From NCBI GenBank assembly GCA_030637515.1, contig DAOWGM010000164.1, positions 1 through 64,000 of the forward strand: 64,000 bases of DNA. The letters run 5' to 3'. A program made the position numbers and the translations under genes. Below are positions 10,328 through 20,217 of the stretch, piece by piece. The notes under the pieces are model-generated. The model did no database searches, had not been told where the DNA came from, and saw only the letters and a list, made by a program, of their open reading frames with translations. Every line of letters begins with the position of its first letter. Position 1 is the stretch's first letter. This stretch comes from Bacteroidales bacterium (lineage in GTDB: Bacteria; Bacteroidota; Bacteroidia; Bacteroidales; UBA12077).

Positions 10328-10783
10328 ATGAAAGAATTTAATTCAATTGATGATGTTCTTGATTTTGCAATAAATGCAGAACAAGAAGCTGTTGATTTTT
10401 ATAATCAGTTATCAGAGAACTCAAAAACCGAAGATATGCGATTCGTATTTGCTTCGTTTGCACTGGAAGAAATATCTCATAAAGCCCGATTAATGCAGAT
10501 TAAAAAAGAAGGGTCTTTTAAAGTTGAAGCAAAGAAAATTACAGATTTGAAAATAAGTGATTATATAGCTAATGTACAGATTATTCCTAACATGACTTAT
10601 CAAGAAGCTTTGGTAGTTGCAATGAGTAATGAAAAGGCTGCATTCAGACTTTATTATGATTTGGCAATACAAGCTGAAAATGAAGAAATGAGAGAAATCT
10701 TTGTATCTTTAGCACAGGAAGAATCAAGACATAAATTAAGATTTGAAATAGAATACGACGAATATGTTTTAAGAGAAAATTAA
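10328..10783 (+). CDS. Rubrerythrin-like ferritin-fold di-iron protein without rubredoxin domain
   Basis: Two helix-pair repeats with EExxH motifs (LEEISHK, QEESRHK) and upstream Glu residues (NAEQEAVDFY, NEKAAFRLY). Confidence 0.8.
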   Translation: MKEFNSIDDVLDFAINAEQEAVDFYNQLSENSKTEDMRFVFASFALEEISHKARLMQIKKEGSFKVEAKKITDLKISDYIANVQIIPNMTYQEALVVAMSNEKAAFRLYYDLAIQAENEEMREIFVSLAQEESRHKLRFEIEYDEYVLREN

Positions 10784-10800
10784 ATTGTACTATATATATT

Positions 10801-10837
10801 AAATAAGCATGACTAAATTGTTATGCTTATTTTTTTA
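10801..10837 (+). terminator. Rho-independent terminator
   Basis: AAATAAGCAT...ATGCTTATTT followed by a T-tract. Confidence 0.75.
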
Positions 10838-10930
10838 TTCAAAGACTTCATGTAATTTTGTGAATGATTTTGTATTTTGTCACAATATTTAATATTCAAA
10901 TTGGTTAATTAACCTGAAAAACAACATAAA

Positions 10931-12922
10931 GTGAAAAGAGTTACTCTTATATTATTTCTAATTTCAATAATCACAACTTGTTCTTTTGCTCAAAATGACA
11001 CAGTTATCATTGAAAAATCAAAAGATAAAGTAATCATCGGTGGACAGTTATATTATGTTCATATTGTAAAAAAGGGAGAAACATTATTTTCGCTGAGCAA
11101 TGCCTATGAAGTAACGCAAAAGGAGATTGCGACTGAAAACCCTGAAATTTTTCTGGGTTTACAAATAGGTCAGGCACTAAAGATTCCTGCAAAAAATGTA
11201 AAAGAGGATGAAAACAAAATAACAAGCACTGACTTTATATATCATCGAGTTAAACGTAAACAAACAGTTTATTCTTTATCAAAAAAATACAATGTTACAC
11301 AAGCTGATATATTTGCTTGTAATCCAGGATCGAGATATGGAATTAACGAAAATCAGATAATAAAAATCCCGAAATCAAAAGAAGTTGTAAATGCTATTCA
11401 GCAATTTCAGGTTAATGAATCCGTAGAAGATACAATAAAAACTGAAGAACAGTTTATTTATCATAAAGTTGAAAAAGGAGATACTGAATTTTCAATTAAG
11501 CATTTATATGCAATTAATAAAGATATTCTTTTAGAGCACAATCCTTTCCTAAGCGAAGGTTTAAAATTAGGTCAGTTATTAAAAATCCCTAAAGTAATAG
11601 GAATAGAGAGCTCAACAGTTTTAATAAGATCTGATGAAGAATTAAGTGATACAATAATATTTGATAAAAGAGATTTTATTGCATATTCAGATTCAATATA
11701 TAATCCTGATTGTAATAAAATTACATATCAAAGAGAGCCTTTTCAGGTAGCGCTTTTATTACCATTATATTTAGAGAAAAACGACGAAGAATTCTATGTT
11801 GATTCATCTGAAGTTAATGATTTTGGGAAGAAAATATATGAAAGGATATATTATGAGCCTTTTTACATTTACCCTGGATCGAAAGCCTTTGTTGAGTTTT
11901 ACGAAGGATTTTTGTTGGCTGTTGATTCTTTAAAGCAAAGAGGATTGTCAATTAATTTACACGTTTATGATACTCAGAATGACACTTCACGTATTAAAGA
12001 AATAATAAGTTTTCCTGAGTTTGCAAGCACTGATTTAATAATTGGTCCAATTTATAATCAAGAAGTAAGAGTTGTTTCGGAATTTTCGAAGGAACATCAG
12101 ATAAAAATGATTTCTCCTTTATCAGATAATTTAAATCTGGTTAATGAAAATCCATATTTGTTCCAGGTTAAACCTTCTTATATTTCTCAAATAGATGAGT
12201 TTGCAAGGTTTGTTTCTGGATTTAGCGACAAAAATATAATCTTGGTTCATAATGCAGATAGCATGGGCTACAGCAATATACAAATGGTTAAGGAAAAGAT
12301 TTTTAAGAATCTTTCTGTTGATACATTGGTCAATAATATTCAGTTTAAAGAGGTTGCTTTTTTAGATAGTATTAATGTACTTGAACATGCATTAAGCGAA
12401 GAAATTGAAAATGTATTCATTATTCCTTCAAACGAAGAAGCATTTGTAACAGATGTTGTTACAAATCTAAATACACTTAAAACTTTTGGAAATAATGTTC
12501 GCGTAATTGGATTGTCGCGTTGGCAGCGTTTTGGAAATATTGATCCTGAATATTATTTTAATCTTGAGTTATGTTTAGCGTCTCCATTTTTCATTGATTA
12601 TCACGATAAAGATGTTAAGAATTTTGTTTTAAAATATCGCAGCACTTTTAAAACAGAACCGGATCAAATGGCAATTCATGGCTACGATGTAGGTTTGTAT
12701 TTTCTATCAGCATTAATGAATTATGGAAATAATTTTGAAAATTGTATATACAATCATAATGTAGATTTATTACAAGCCGATTATAAATTTGTAAAATGGT
12801 ATAAACAATCAGGGTATGAAAATACAGGAGTTAATATTATTAAATATTACGATGGATACAACATATTTAGAATTGATGGTTTAGAGACTGATAGTAACAT
12901 AGAGATGCAAATTCCTGAGTAA
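10931..12922 (+). CDS. LysM-repeat protein with C-terminal periplasmic-binding (type 1) domain
   Basis: Signal peptide; three LysM-like units (YHIVKKGETLFSLSNAYEVT..., YHRVKRKQTVYSLSKKYNVT..., YHKVEKGDTEFSIKHLYAI...); PBP-like C-terminus. Confidence 0.8.
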   Translation: MKRVTLILFLISIITTCSFAQNDTVIIEKSKDKVIIGGQLYYVHIVKKGETLFSLSNAYEVTQKEIATENPEIFLGLQIGQALKIPAKNVKEDENKITSTDFIYHRVKRKQTVYSLSKKYNVTQADIFACNPGSRYGINENQIIKIPKSKEVVNAIQQFQVNESVEDTIKTEEQFIYHKVEKGDTEFSIKHLYAINKDILLEHNPFLSEGLKLGQLLKIPKVIGIESSTVLIRSDEELSDTIIFDKRDFIAYSDSIYNPDCNKITYQREPFQVALLLPLYLEKNDEEFYVDSSEVNDFGKKIYERIYYEPFYIYPGSKAFVEFYEGFLLAVDSLKQRGLSINLHVYDTQNDTSRIKEIISFPEFASTDLIIGPIYNQEVRVVSEFSKEHQIKMISPLSDNLNLVNENPYLFQVKPSYISQIDEFARFVSGFSDKNIILVHNADSMGYSNIQMVKEKIFKNLSVDTLVNNIQFKEVAFLDSINVLEHALSEEIENVFIIPSNEEAFVTDVVTNLNTLKTFGNNVRVIGLSRWQRFGNIDPEYYFNLELCLASPFFIDYHDKDVKNFVLKYRSTFKTEPDQMAIHGYDVGLYFLSALMNYGNNFENCIYNHNVDLLQADYKFVKWYKQSGYENTGVNIIKYYDGYNIFRIDGLETDSNIEMQIPE

Positions 12923-12953
12923 AAACAGAACTCTTAACTTTCTAATAATTTAG

Positions 12954-12984
12954 CACTCTTTTACTCAAAAGAGTGTTTTTTTTT
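12954..12984 (+). terminator. Rho-independent terminator
   Basis: CACTCTTTTactcAAAAGAGTG followed by a run of T. Confidence 0.8.
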
Positions 12985-13058
12985 ACATAAATGATTTTGA
13001 TTTTTAAATATTTACCTATACCTTACTGTAAAATTCAAGTTTATTTTAATTTATTTTT

Positions 13059-13337
13059 ATGGCAAGCTGCAGAGATATAAAGAAGGATATAAATTTTCTT
13101 GCTGATCAAATGTTTATAGAATGTTTTTCATTTATGAAATACTCTCCTGTTAATAATCTGGAGAATGTTTTGGATATTTTACATGATGTTGAACAGCTTC
13201 GCTTGAATCTATTGTACAAAGTTAATAATCCTCCTGAGAACGGGAGTTTGAAGGAATATTACAGAGGTATTATTACTGAAATGTACGATACTAACATGAA
13301 ACTTCTCGAAGAGTTAAATAGCTTAACAGAAAAATAA
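13059..13337 (+). CDS. Hypothetical small helical protein (92 aa)
   Basis: Complete ORF flanked by two terminators; no family recognised. Confidence 0.6.
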   Translation: MASCRDIKKDINFLADQMFIECFSFMKYSPVNNLENVLDILHDVEQLRLNLLYKVNNPPENGSLKEYYRGIITEMYDTNMKLLEELNSLTEK

Positions 13338-13365
13338 AAACCGGATAAAATCCGGTTTTTTTAAT
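13333..13365. terminator. Bidirectional terminator between convergent genes
   Basis: AAAAACCGGAtaaaATCCGGTTTTTTT between + ORF ending 13337 and - ORF ending 13374. Confidence 0.8.
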
Positions 13366-13373
13366 AAGGTGAA

Positions 13374-13748
13374 TTAAGTAATGTGTAATTTAATTGCATT
13401 AATTACTTTTTTGAAAGAATAAGGTTTGGTTAACAGGTCATTAAACCCAACACATGAAAAATCTTCAAAAAAATCGTTTGGATTATGAGCGGTGAGTGCA
13501 ATAACAGGCACGTTATTTATTGGTGAAGGAAGCTCGTTTCTTATATATTTGGTTGTTTCTAAACCATTCATCATAGGCATTTCAATATCCATTAAAACAA
13601 CATCTATTTCTGATGTTTTAAGAATTTCTATAGCTTCCAATCCATTATTAGCTTCTTTTACATTATTTGAGATGTTCCTTAAAAATTCTTTTAATAAAAT
13701 TCTATTCATTAAAATATCATCAACTATTAGAATATTATACTTCTTCAT
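13374..13748 (-). CDS. Single-domain response regulator (REC)
   Basis: NILIVDDILMN...VVLMDIEMPMMNG...VIALTAH...LTKP. Confidence 0.88.
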   Translation of the reverse strand: MKKYNILIVDDILMNRILLKEFLRNISNNVKEANNGLEAIEILKTSEIDVVLMDIEMPMMNGLETTKYIRNELPSPINNVPVIALTAHNPNDFFEDFSCVGFNDLLTKPYSFKKVINAIKLHIT

Positions 13749-13749
13749 A

Positions 13750-14433
13750 TTAGCCCAATCTGCTTAGTGTTTTAATAATTTCAATACTTTTTATTTTTAT
13801 TAGCTTTCCATTAATTTCTATAATCTTATCATTTTTAAATTCTGTTAAGGTTCTGATAAAACTTTCTTTTGTGGTTCCGGCAAGTTCTGCCAGCTCAGTT
13901 CGGGTTAAAGGAAATTCAAAAATATCCGATTGATAAATCTGTTCAGAAAAGTATAAAATGATGTCGGCAATTTTCCCAGGTAATTGTTTTTGGTATTGAG
14001 ATGTTATTCGTTCAAAAATATTTAAATTGTCTTTACAAACCTCTTTTAAAAGATAAATTCCATATTTCCCATTTTCTTCAAGAACAGAATTAAATGTATT
14101 GATATCTATAAAAAAAACTGAAGTATCTTCAATTGCCGTTGCAGAATATTGAAAGACATCATTTCCGTATATTGAAACGAAACCAATTAAATAACCTGGG
14201 GTAGAAATCTTTAGAATAATTGATCTTTCATTTTTACCTTCTTTAAAAAGTTTAATCATTCCCGTTTCGAGAAACATCACATGAGATGTTAATGTTCCTT
14301 GTCTTATAACAACATCCTTTTTGTTGAATGTAAAAGTTTTTCCGGCTGATTTTAACTTGCTTATATCCTGACTGCTTAATATATCTTTTGGGAAAAGTTT
14401 ATTAAAAACATTGAGTTTATTTTCAGGATTCAT
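13750..14433 (-). CDS. Crp/Fnr family transcriptional regulator
   Basis: Cyclic-nucleotide-binding-like beta-barrel and C-terminal HTH (FPLTRTELAELAGTTKESFIRTLTEFKNDKII). Confidence 0.88.
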   Translation of the reverse strand: MNPENKLNVFNKLFPKDILSSQDISKLKSAGKTFTFNKKDVVIRQGTLTSHVMFLETGMIKLFKEGKNERSIILKISTPGYLIGFVSIYGNDVFQYSATAIEDTSVFFIDINTFNSVLEENGKYGIYLLKEVCKDNLNIFERITSQYQKQLPGKIADIILYFSEQIYQSDIFEFPLTRTELAELAGTTKESFIRTLTEFKNDKIIEINGKLIKIKSIEIIKTLSRLG

Positions 14434-14496
14434 GAAGGTTTGTTTACGTAAATTTACTAAAATCTTTTTTAATTATTCTTATAAATGTAGTTTTTT

Positions 14497-14512
14497 GGTG
14501 ATTTATATCACC
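14497..14512. promoter_or_regulatory. Candidate Crp/Fnr-type operator GGTGAT-N4-ATCACC
   Basis: Perfect 6-bp inverted repeat with 4-nt spacer, resembling the FNR-type TTGAT-N4-ATCAA layout, between the Crp/Fnr gene and the divergent che operon. Confidence 0.55.
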
Positions 14513-14620
14513 ACTTTCCAGTAACCTATATCATCTTTAATAACTTGCGCAAGAGTATCTTAAATATGTAATTTTACAAAAGCAAATAAGTTGTTAAAAG
14601 AAGTTTATAACTTGAATATT

Positions 14621-15010
14621 ATGGATAAAAAATATAACATTCTTATTGTTGATGATTCAGAAACAAATTTAGTGTTGCTGGAGGCAATTTTGGAAGATGA
14701 CGGTAATCATGTTCAGAAGGCGTATAATGCAAAAGAAGCAGTTGTTTCATTATCAAAAAGCATTCCTGATCTAATTCTTTTAGATTTGTTAATGCCAAAC
14801 GAAAATGGGTTTGATTTATTGAAAAAAATGAAATCAAATGAAATATTTAAAGCTATTCCTATAATAATTGTTACTGCTTTTGCGAACGAGGAAAATGAAA
14901 TAACAGCTAAAGAGTTAGGGGCCACTGACCTAATAGAAAAACCGATTAATATTCCTGATTTTCTTGATAAAATCCATAGCGCATTAAATATTTCCGTTAA
15001 GGATTATTAA
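14621..15010 (+). CDS. CheY-like single-domain response regulator
   Basis: YNILIVDDSETN...LILLDLLMPNENG...IIIVTAFA...IEKP. ATG at 14621 gives the normal REC start. Confidence 0.88.
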   Translation: MDKKYNILIVDDSETNLVLLEAILEDDGNHVQKAYNAKEAVVSLSKSIPDLILLDLLMPNENGFDLLKKMKSNEIFKAIPIIIVTAFANEENEITAKELGATDLIEKPINIPDFLDKIHSALNISVKDY

Positions 15011-15019
15011 TGAAAAATT

Positions 15020-16831
15020 ATGAAAAACAAAGAGCTTGTTGATAAAATTAAAGTTAAGGTGTTGCTTGAAACTTATTCCGTAAATGAGATTTCAAATAAA
15101 TTTAGTCATATTGATAATAACTTGATGTCGTTGCATGAATGTTCGGCTGATGATTTTCTACAATTGAGTGCCGACTTTAAAAATTTATACAAACAATCTG
15201 AAATTATCTCAGGTAATGTTAATTCAATATTTGAAATATACACTACAAATAAAAACAAGAATTTATATCATGAGATTCATTCGTTTTATGATAAGCTAAA
15301 AATACAGGCCGAAGCATTTGATCAGAAATTAACAATAACAATGGAGTTTCTGGGAAGTTTATCACACCAACTTCGCTTTATTTTCTTCCCTATTAAAAAT
15401 TTTGGTCAAAATTTAATGAGTTTAAAATATTTACTTGCAAACTTAAATTTGTCATTAGCAATTTCTGATGATTCATCAGAAATTATTGAACAATTTAAAT
15501 TAATAGATAAAAATATAACAGATTTAAAATTACACTCTGAAAGAATCTCTAATAATTGTAATCATCTGCGAAAAGTTTCAAAAGCTACATATTCAAACTT
15601 TTCGGAAGTAAAAAATCAAAATGTAATAAATATTGAAGCATTATTGTTAAGCACCAAGTCGAGAATGCACAGTATTGAAAAACAATTCAATAGTAATAAA
15701 GAATGTATTCCGAAAATTAGAGAGAAAACAAATAAATCTGCTGAAAGTATCAATGATATTATTAAAAAGTTACAATATCAGGATATCATTCAACAAAAAA
15801 TGGAACATATTCAGGAAACACATAAAGACTTGATTAATGATCTGAATAAATTTGAGAATACTTCCAATGATGAAAAACACATAAACGATAAAGCAAAGTT
15901 CTTCTTACGAATACGCGATATTGCAGGTCTGCAAGCTGCTCAATTAATCCATGCAAATAAAGAGTACCAATCAGCTCTTGAAATTATTGTAAATAATTTT
16001 ATGCAAGTTGGTGATAATATGAAAGTTGTATCTGAAATGTGCGGAAATATCATGACGGATAGAAATGGTGAGGAAGAAAAACTGTTTATAGAAATAAATG
16101 ATCAAATAGCTTCAACAGAAGATGATTTTAAAAATAGATTTAATCAAAATAAAAAGCTTAATAAAGATATTGTATTAATTGAATACCAGCTTGAACAATC
16201 TGAAATATATTTTACTGTTTTCGGCAAGCTTATTTCCGGATTAGATCATAATATGGAATTGTATTTTGATAAGATTAATAAAGAATTCTCAGCTGAAAAG
16301 AATGTATTAGAATCTCTTAACCAGATTAAAGATTTATTTATAGAAATTAAGAAAAATACGGTGGGTTTAAATGATGTTACTAAAAATTTAAATCCTGTTA
16401 AAAAGCAAATAAAGAGTTTTATAAAAGAATTTGATAAGTTAACACTGAGTGCAGATTTTGGTAAGATTAGAGAAGTTGTATCAAAGTTACATTCTTTCAG
16501 ACAAAACCTGGAAAATAAATTAAAAGAAAACCATGAAATTAGTAATCAGGCATTAGAGAGTATTAAAAAATCAATATCAGAAATAAAATACTACGATTAT
16601 TTTGAAAATATAATTAAAGAAATTATAGCCGAATTAAATACAATAAATTATAACCTTAAGGTTGATGAAAGCGAGGATGACAGCTCTATAGAAGCGAATT
16701 TGCTGAAGCTTAAAGAATATTACACAATGGAGACTGAACATAAAATTCATGATCAGATTTCTAAAGGAGAGGATATGGAGATTGATATAGATAATGAAGA
16801 GGATGGAGATATTGAGTTTTTTAAAAAATAA
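15020..16831 (+). CDS. Long coiled-coil protein in che operon with CheZ-like DxxxQ motif
   Basis: Predicted helical throughout; KLQYQDIIQQKMEHIQETH resembles the CheZ active-site helix (QDFQDLTGQVIKRM). Confidence 0.6.
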   Translation: MKNKELVDKIKVKVLLETYSVNEISNKFSHIDNNLMSLHECSADDFLQLSADFKNLYKQSEIISGNVNSIFEIYTTNKNKNLYHEIHSFYDKLKIQAEAFDQKLTITMEFLGSLSHQLRFIFFPIKNFGQNLMSLKYLLANLNLSLAISDDSSEIIEQFKLIDKNITDLKLHSERISNNCNHLRKVSKATYSNFSEVKNQNVINIEALLLSTKSRMHSIEKQFNSNKECIPKIREKTNKSAESINDIIKKLQYQDIIQQKMEHIQETHKDLINDLNKFENTSNDEKHINDKAKFFLRIRDIAGLQAAQLIHANKEYQSALEIIVNNFMQVGDNMKVVSEMCGNIMTDRNGEEEKLFIEINDQIASTEDDFKNRFNQNKKLNKDIVLIEYQLEQSEIYFTVFGKLISGLDHNMELYFDKINKEFSAEKNVLESLNQIKDLFIEIKKNTVGLNDVTKNLNPVKKQIKSFIKEFDKLTLSADFGKIREVVSKLHSFRQNLENKLKENHEISNQALESIKKSISEIKYYDYFENIIKEIIAELNTINYNLKVDESEDDSSIEANLLKLKEYYTMETEHKIHDQISKGEDMEIDIDNEEDGDIEFFKK

Positions 16832-16842
16832 AAAGTAATTCT

Positions 16843-17166
16843 ATGAAAAGAAAAGAAAAGATCATTCAAATAAAGCCTTCAAAGAAAAAAGGAGAAAGTA
16901 GTGCAAGTATAATATTAGAAAAAGAGCTTACAATATTTTCATTAGAAGGTATAAAAGATAAAATTATTGACGCAGTTGCGAAATATGACCACATAGAATT
17001 CGTGTTTAAAGCCATAAATAACATGGACTTAGCTTTTGTTCAATTAATGTATTCTATAAAAGAAACAGCCAAAGCGCAAAATAAGAAAATAACATTTAAT
17101 ATGGAATTACCCGATGATATTAAGTTATTATTTAATAATTCTGATTTGATAAAAGTATTAATGTAA
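16843..17166 (+). CDS. STAS-domain-like protein
   Basis: SIILEKELTIFSLEGIKDKIIDAVAKYDHIEFVFKAINNMDLAFVQLMYSIKETA pattern; located before cheY/cheA. Confidence 0.65.
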   Translation: MKRKEKIIQIKPSKKKGESSASIILEKELTIFSLEGIKDKIIDAVAKYDHIEFVFKAINNMDLAFVQLMYSIKETAKAQNKKITFNMELPDDIKLLFNNSDLIKVLM

Positions 17167-17187
17167 TATTTTGAAAATAAAAAAGTT

Positions 17188-17553
17188 ATGAGCAAAATTA
17201 TCTTAATTGTTGACGATTCTGAAAGTATCAGAGAAGTTGTAAGTTTTACCCTCGAAAATGAAGGCTACAAGGTATTAGTTGGAGTTGATGGGGAAGATGC
17301 GCTAAAATATTTAGATGGAAGACTTATTGATTTAATTATCACTGACTTGCATATGCCTAAGATGGATGGAATAGAACTTATTAAGAATGTGAGGGCAATG
17401 GAAAGTTATAAAAGAATCCCAATCTTATTTTTAACAACAGAGTCTCAGGTTTCTAAAAAAATGGAAGCAAAAGACGCTGGTGCTACAGGATGGATTATTA
17501 AACCTTTTGTTCCTGCAAAATTAATTGGTGCACTTAAAAAAGTCTTAAGATAA
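17188..17553 (+). CDS. cheY: Chemotaxis response regulator CheY
   Basis: ILIVDDSESIREVV...DLIITDLHMPKMDG...FLTTES...IIKPF; stop overlaps the cheA start. Confidence 0.9.
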   Translation: MSKIILIVDDSESIREVVSFTLENEGYKVLVGVDGEDALKYLDGRLIDLIITDLHMPKMDGIELIKNVRAMESYKRIPILFLTTESQVSKKMEAKDAGATGWIIKPFVPAKLIGALKKVLR

Positions 17554-19619
17554 TGGATAAATTTAAAAACAAATTTATAGAAGAGGCTACAGATAATATT
17601 AATGATCTGGAGGATGCTTTATTACTTATAGAAAAGGATACTGAAAACAAGGAACTTGTTGAACGTATTTTTAGAGCTATGCATTCGCTTAAGGGTGGAG
17701 GTGCAATGTTTGGCTTTAAACTATTAAGTGAATTTACTCATCATTTAGAAACTTTATATGATTTAGTAAGAGAAGGAACCTTTAAAATAAACAGAGAATT
17801 ATTGGATATTACTTTAGCATCTGTTGATCATATGAAAATGTTGTTAACTAATGAGGATTTGGATTCTGCAGAGTTAAAAGCATATCATATTGATTTATCT
17901 GTTCAAATTAGAAAGTTTATTGAAAAAGATAATCATACAGAAGTTATTCAGGAAGAATCAACTATTGATAAGAAAGAAAAATTAAACATTAAATCTTATT
18001 ATATCTATTTTGAACCTGATGTAGATATATTTAGAGATGGAACTAATCCTTTATTTTTATTGGATGAATTGCACACTTTAGGAAATTGTAAAGTTTTTGC
18101 TCACTTTAACAAAGTTCCTAAGATTGATAAAATTGATATTACGAAATGTTATACATATTGGGAAGTTTTATTAGCAACTGATGAAGATGTAAATTCGATT
18201 ACTGATGTTTTTATTTTTATTGAAGACCAATGTAAATTAGAAATTAATGAAATAGCTGATTATGATATTACTTTAAATAAGGAAATAATAAATCAAATAT
18301 CACAATTATCTCAAGAGCGGAAAGATGTAGGTGTTATTGAGATTCAAAAGATTATAAAAAGTAAAATTGTAAAAGAAAAGGAAACTGAAAGTATAGAGGA
18401 AACTGTAAAGAGTTCAGGCCCATTGCCTTCAGTAAAAGAAAATGTTATTTCAAGTATTCGTGTTGCATCAGATAAATTAGATCATTTAATGAATCTTGTT
18501 AGTGAGTTGGTAACAACGCAAGCAAGCTTAAGTTTATTCGCCGATGAATCTGGAAATCCCGAATTGTTAGCAATATCAGAAAATGTTCAGAAATTATCAC
18601 GACAATTACGAGATAATGCTTTTGATATTGTTTTAGTTCCGATTGATACTATGTTAACTCGTTTTCAACGATTAGTGCGCGATTTATCAAAAGAGTTAAA
18701 TAAAAGCGTAGTATTTTCAGCTGAAGGAACAGATACTGAGTTAGATAAATCAATAATAGAATCTTTAACTGAACCTGTTCTACATATTCTAAGAAATTGT
18801 ATCGATCATGGAATTGAATCGCCAGAAATTAGAAGAAAGTTAAATAAACCCGAACAAGGAAAAATTACTTTAAAAGCATTTTATTCCGGAGCCATGGTAC
18901 ATATTCAATTACATGATGATGGTGCTGGTATTGATCCTGAAAAAATTCGGAAAAAAGCTATTGAAAAAGGGATTATAAAAAAGGATACTGAACTTAGTAA
19001 GAAGGAAATTTTTGATCTTGCTTTTTTACCTGGATTTTCAACAGCAGATAATGTAACAGATGTTTCAGGCCGTGGTGTTGGAATGGATGTTGTTAAACGT
19101 AAATTAACTGAAATACGCGGAGAAGTAGAAATTGATTCAGAAATTAATATCGGAACTACCCTTACTATAAAGTTACCACTGACTTTATCTATAATTGATG
19201 GTTTACTCGTTAAGATTGAAAATATTCATTATATAATTCCATTATCTGTAGTTAATAAAATATATGCTACTGATCATAACAATGTCATCAATAAATATAA
19301 TAACCTAATTGTTTTAGACGGAAAACAAATTCCATTTTATTACTTAAGAGAAGAGTTTGGAATTGAAGAAGGAAATCGTGAAGTTGAGCAAGTCATTATT
19401 GTTGGTTATGAAGATAATCATATAGGACTTATTGTTGATGAGGTTGTAGGTGAATATCAGGCGGTTCTAAAGACTTTGGGCAAAATGTATAAAAAACAAG
19501 AAATTGTTTCAGGTGCTACAATTTTAGGAGATGGCACTGTTGCTCTTGTTTTAGATACAAATAAAATAATCAACCAATTTTCACAAGGAAAACTAAACAT
19601 AGAAAAAAAGGAAATATAA
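17553..19619 (+). CDS. cheA: Chemotaxis histidine kinase CheA
   Basis: Hpt motif RAMHSLKGGGAMFGF, HATPase motifs (LRNCIDHGIESPEIR, DDGAGID, GRGVGMDVVK), C-terminal CheW-like regulatory domain. Confidence 0.95.
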   Translation: MDKFKNKFIEEATDNINDLEDALLLIEKDTENKELVERIFRAMHSLKGGGAMFGFKLLSEFTHHLETLYDLVREGTFKINRELLDITLASVDHMKMLLTNEDLDSAELKAYHIDLSVQIRKFIEKDNHTEVIQEESTIDKKEKLNIKSYYIYFEPDVDIFRDGTNPLFLLDELHTLGNCKVFAHFNKVPKIDKIDITKCYTYWEVLLATDEDVNSITDVFIFIEDQCKLEINEIADYDITLNKEIINQISQLSQERKDVGVIEIQKIIKSKIVKEKETESIEETVKSSGPLPSVKENVISSIRVASDKLDHLMNLVSELVTTQASLSLFADESGNPELLAISENVQKLSRQLRDNAFDIVLVPIDTMLTRFQRLVRDLSKELNKSVVFSAEGTDTELDKSIIESLTEPVLHILRNCIDHGIESPEIRRKLNKPEQGKITLKAFYSGAMVHIQLHDDGAGIDPEKIRKKAIEKGIIKKDTELSKKEIFDLAFLPGFSTADNVTDVSGRGVGMDVVKRKLTEIRGEVEIDSEINIGTTLTIKLPLTLSIIDGLLVKIENIHYIIPLSVVNKIYATDHNNVINKYNNLIVLDGKQIPFYYLREEFGIEEGNREVEQVIIVGYEDNHIGLIVDEVVGEYQAVLKTLGKMYKKQEIVSGATILGDGTVALVLDTNKIINQFSQGKLNIEKKEI

Positions 19620-19637
19620 ATATTGGAGGACTAAGCT

Positions 19638-20174
19638 ATGAATGAAAAAATACTTACGGAAATTAACTCTTACCTTTCTTTTAATCTTGGGGAAGAAGAA
19701 TTTGCAGCACATGTTGGTAAGGTGCTTAACATACTTGAAATGACCAAAATTACCGCGGTGCCTAAAGCTCCTGAATACATGAAAGGAGTAATAAATTTGA
19801 GAGGAACTGTATTGCCAGTTGTAGATACCAGGATAAAATTTGGAATGACTCCTACAGAGTACACAACTAACACGTGTATTGTAGTTATGGAAGTTGAAAT
19901 AGAAGGGGATGTTGTTCAGGTTGGAGCCCTTGTTGATTCAGTTCAGGCAGTTTTGGAAATTGATGATGCTCAAATACAACCACCACCTAGTATCGGGAGT
20001 AAATATAAATCAGAGTTTATTTATGGGATGGCAAAGATAGATGAAAGATTTATTATGCTTTTAGATATGGAAAAAGTCTTTTCCAGTGACGAAATAATTT
20101 CTCTAAAGGAAAAAACAAATGAAGGAGAAAATAAAATTGAAAAAGATAATTCTAAAAAAAGTAAATCTAAGTAG
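19638..20174 (+). CDS. cheW: Chemotaxis coupling protein CheW
   Basis: CheW signature PEYMKGVINLRGTVLPVVDTRIKFG; RBS GGAGG upstream. Confidence 0.93.
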   Translation: MNEKILTEINSYLSFNLGEEEFAAHVGKVLNILEMTKITAVPKAPEYMKGVINLRGTVLPVVDTRIKFGMTPTEYTTNTCIVVMEVEIEGDVVQVGALVDSVQAVLEIDDAQIQPPPSIGSKYKSEFIYGMAKIDERFIMLLDMEKVFSSDEIISLKEKTNEGENKIEKDNSKKSKSK

Positions 20175-20217
20175 ATCAAGCAACAAAAATCTTTAACAAA
20201 TTAATAAATAAAATCCT

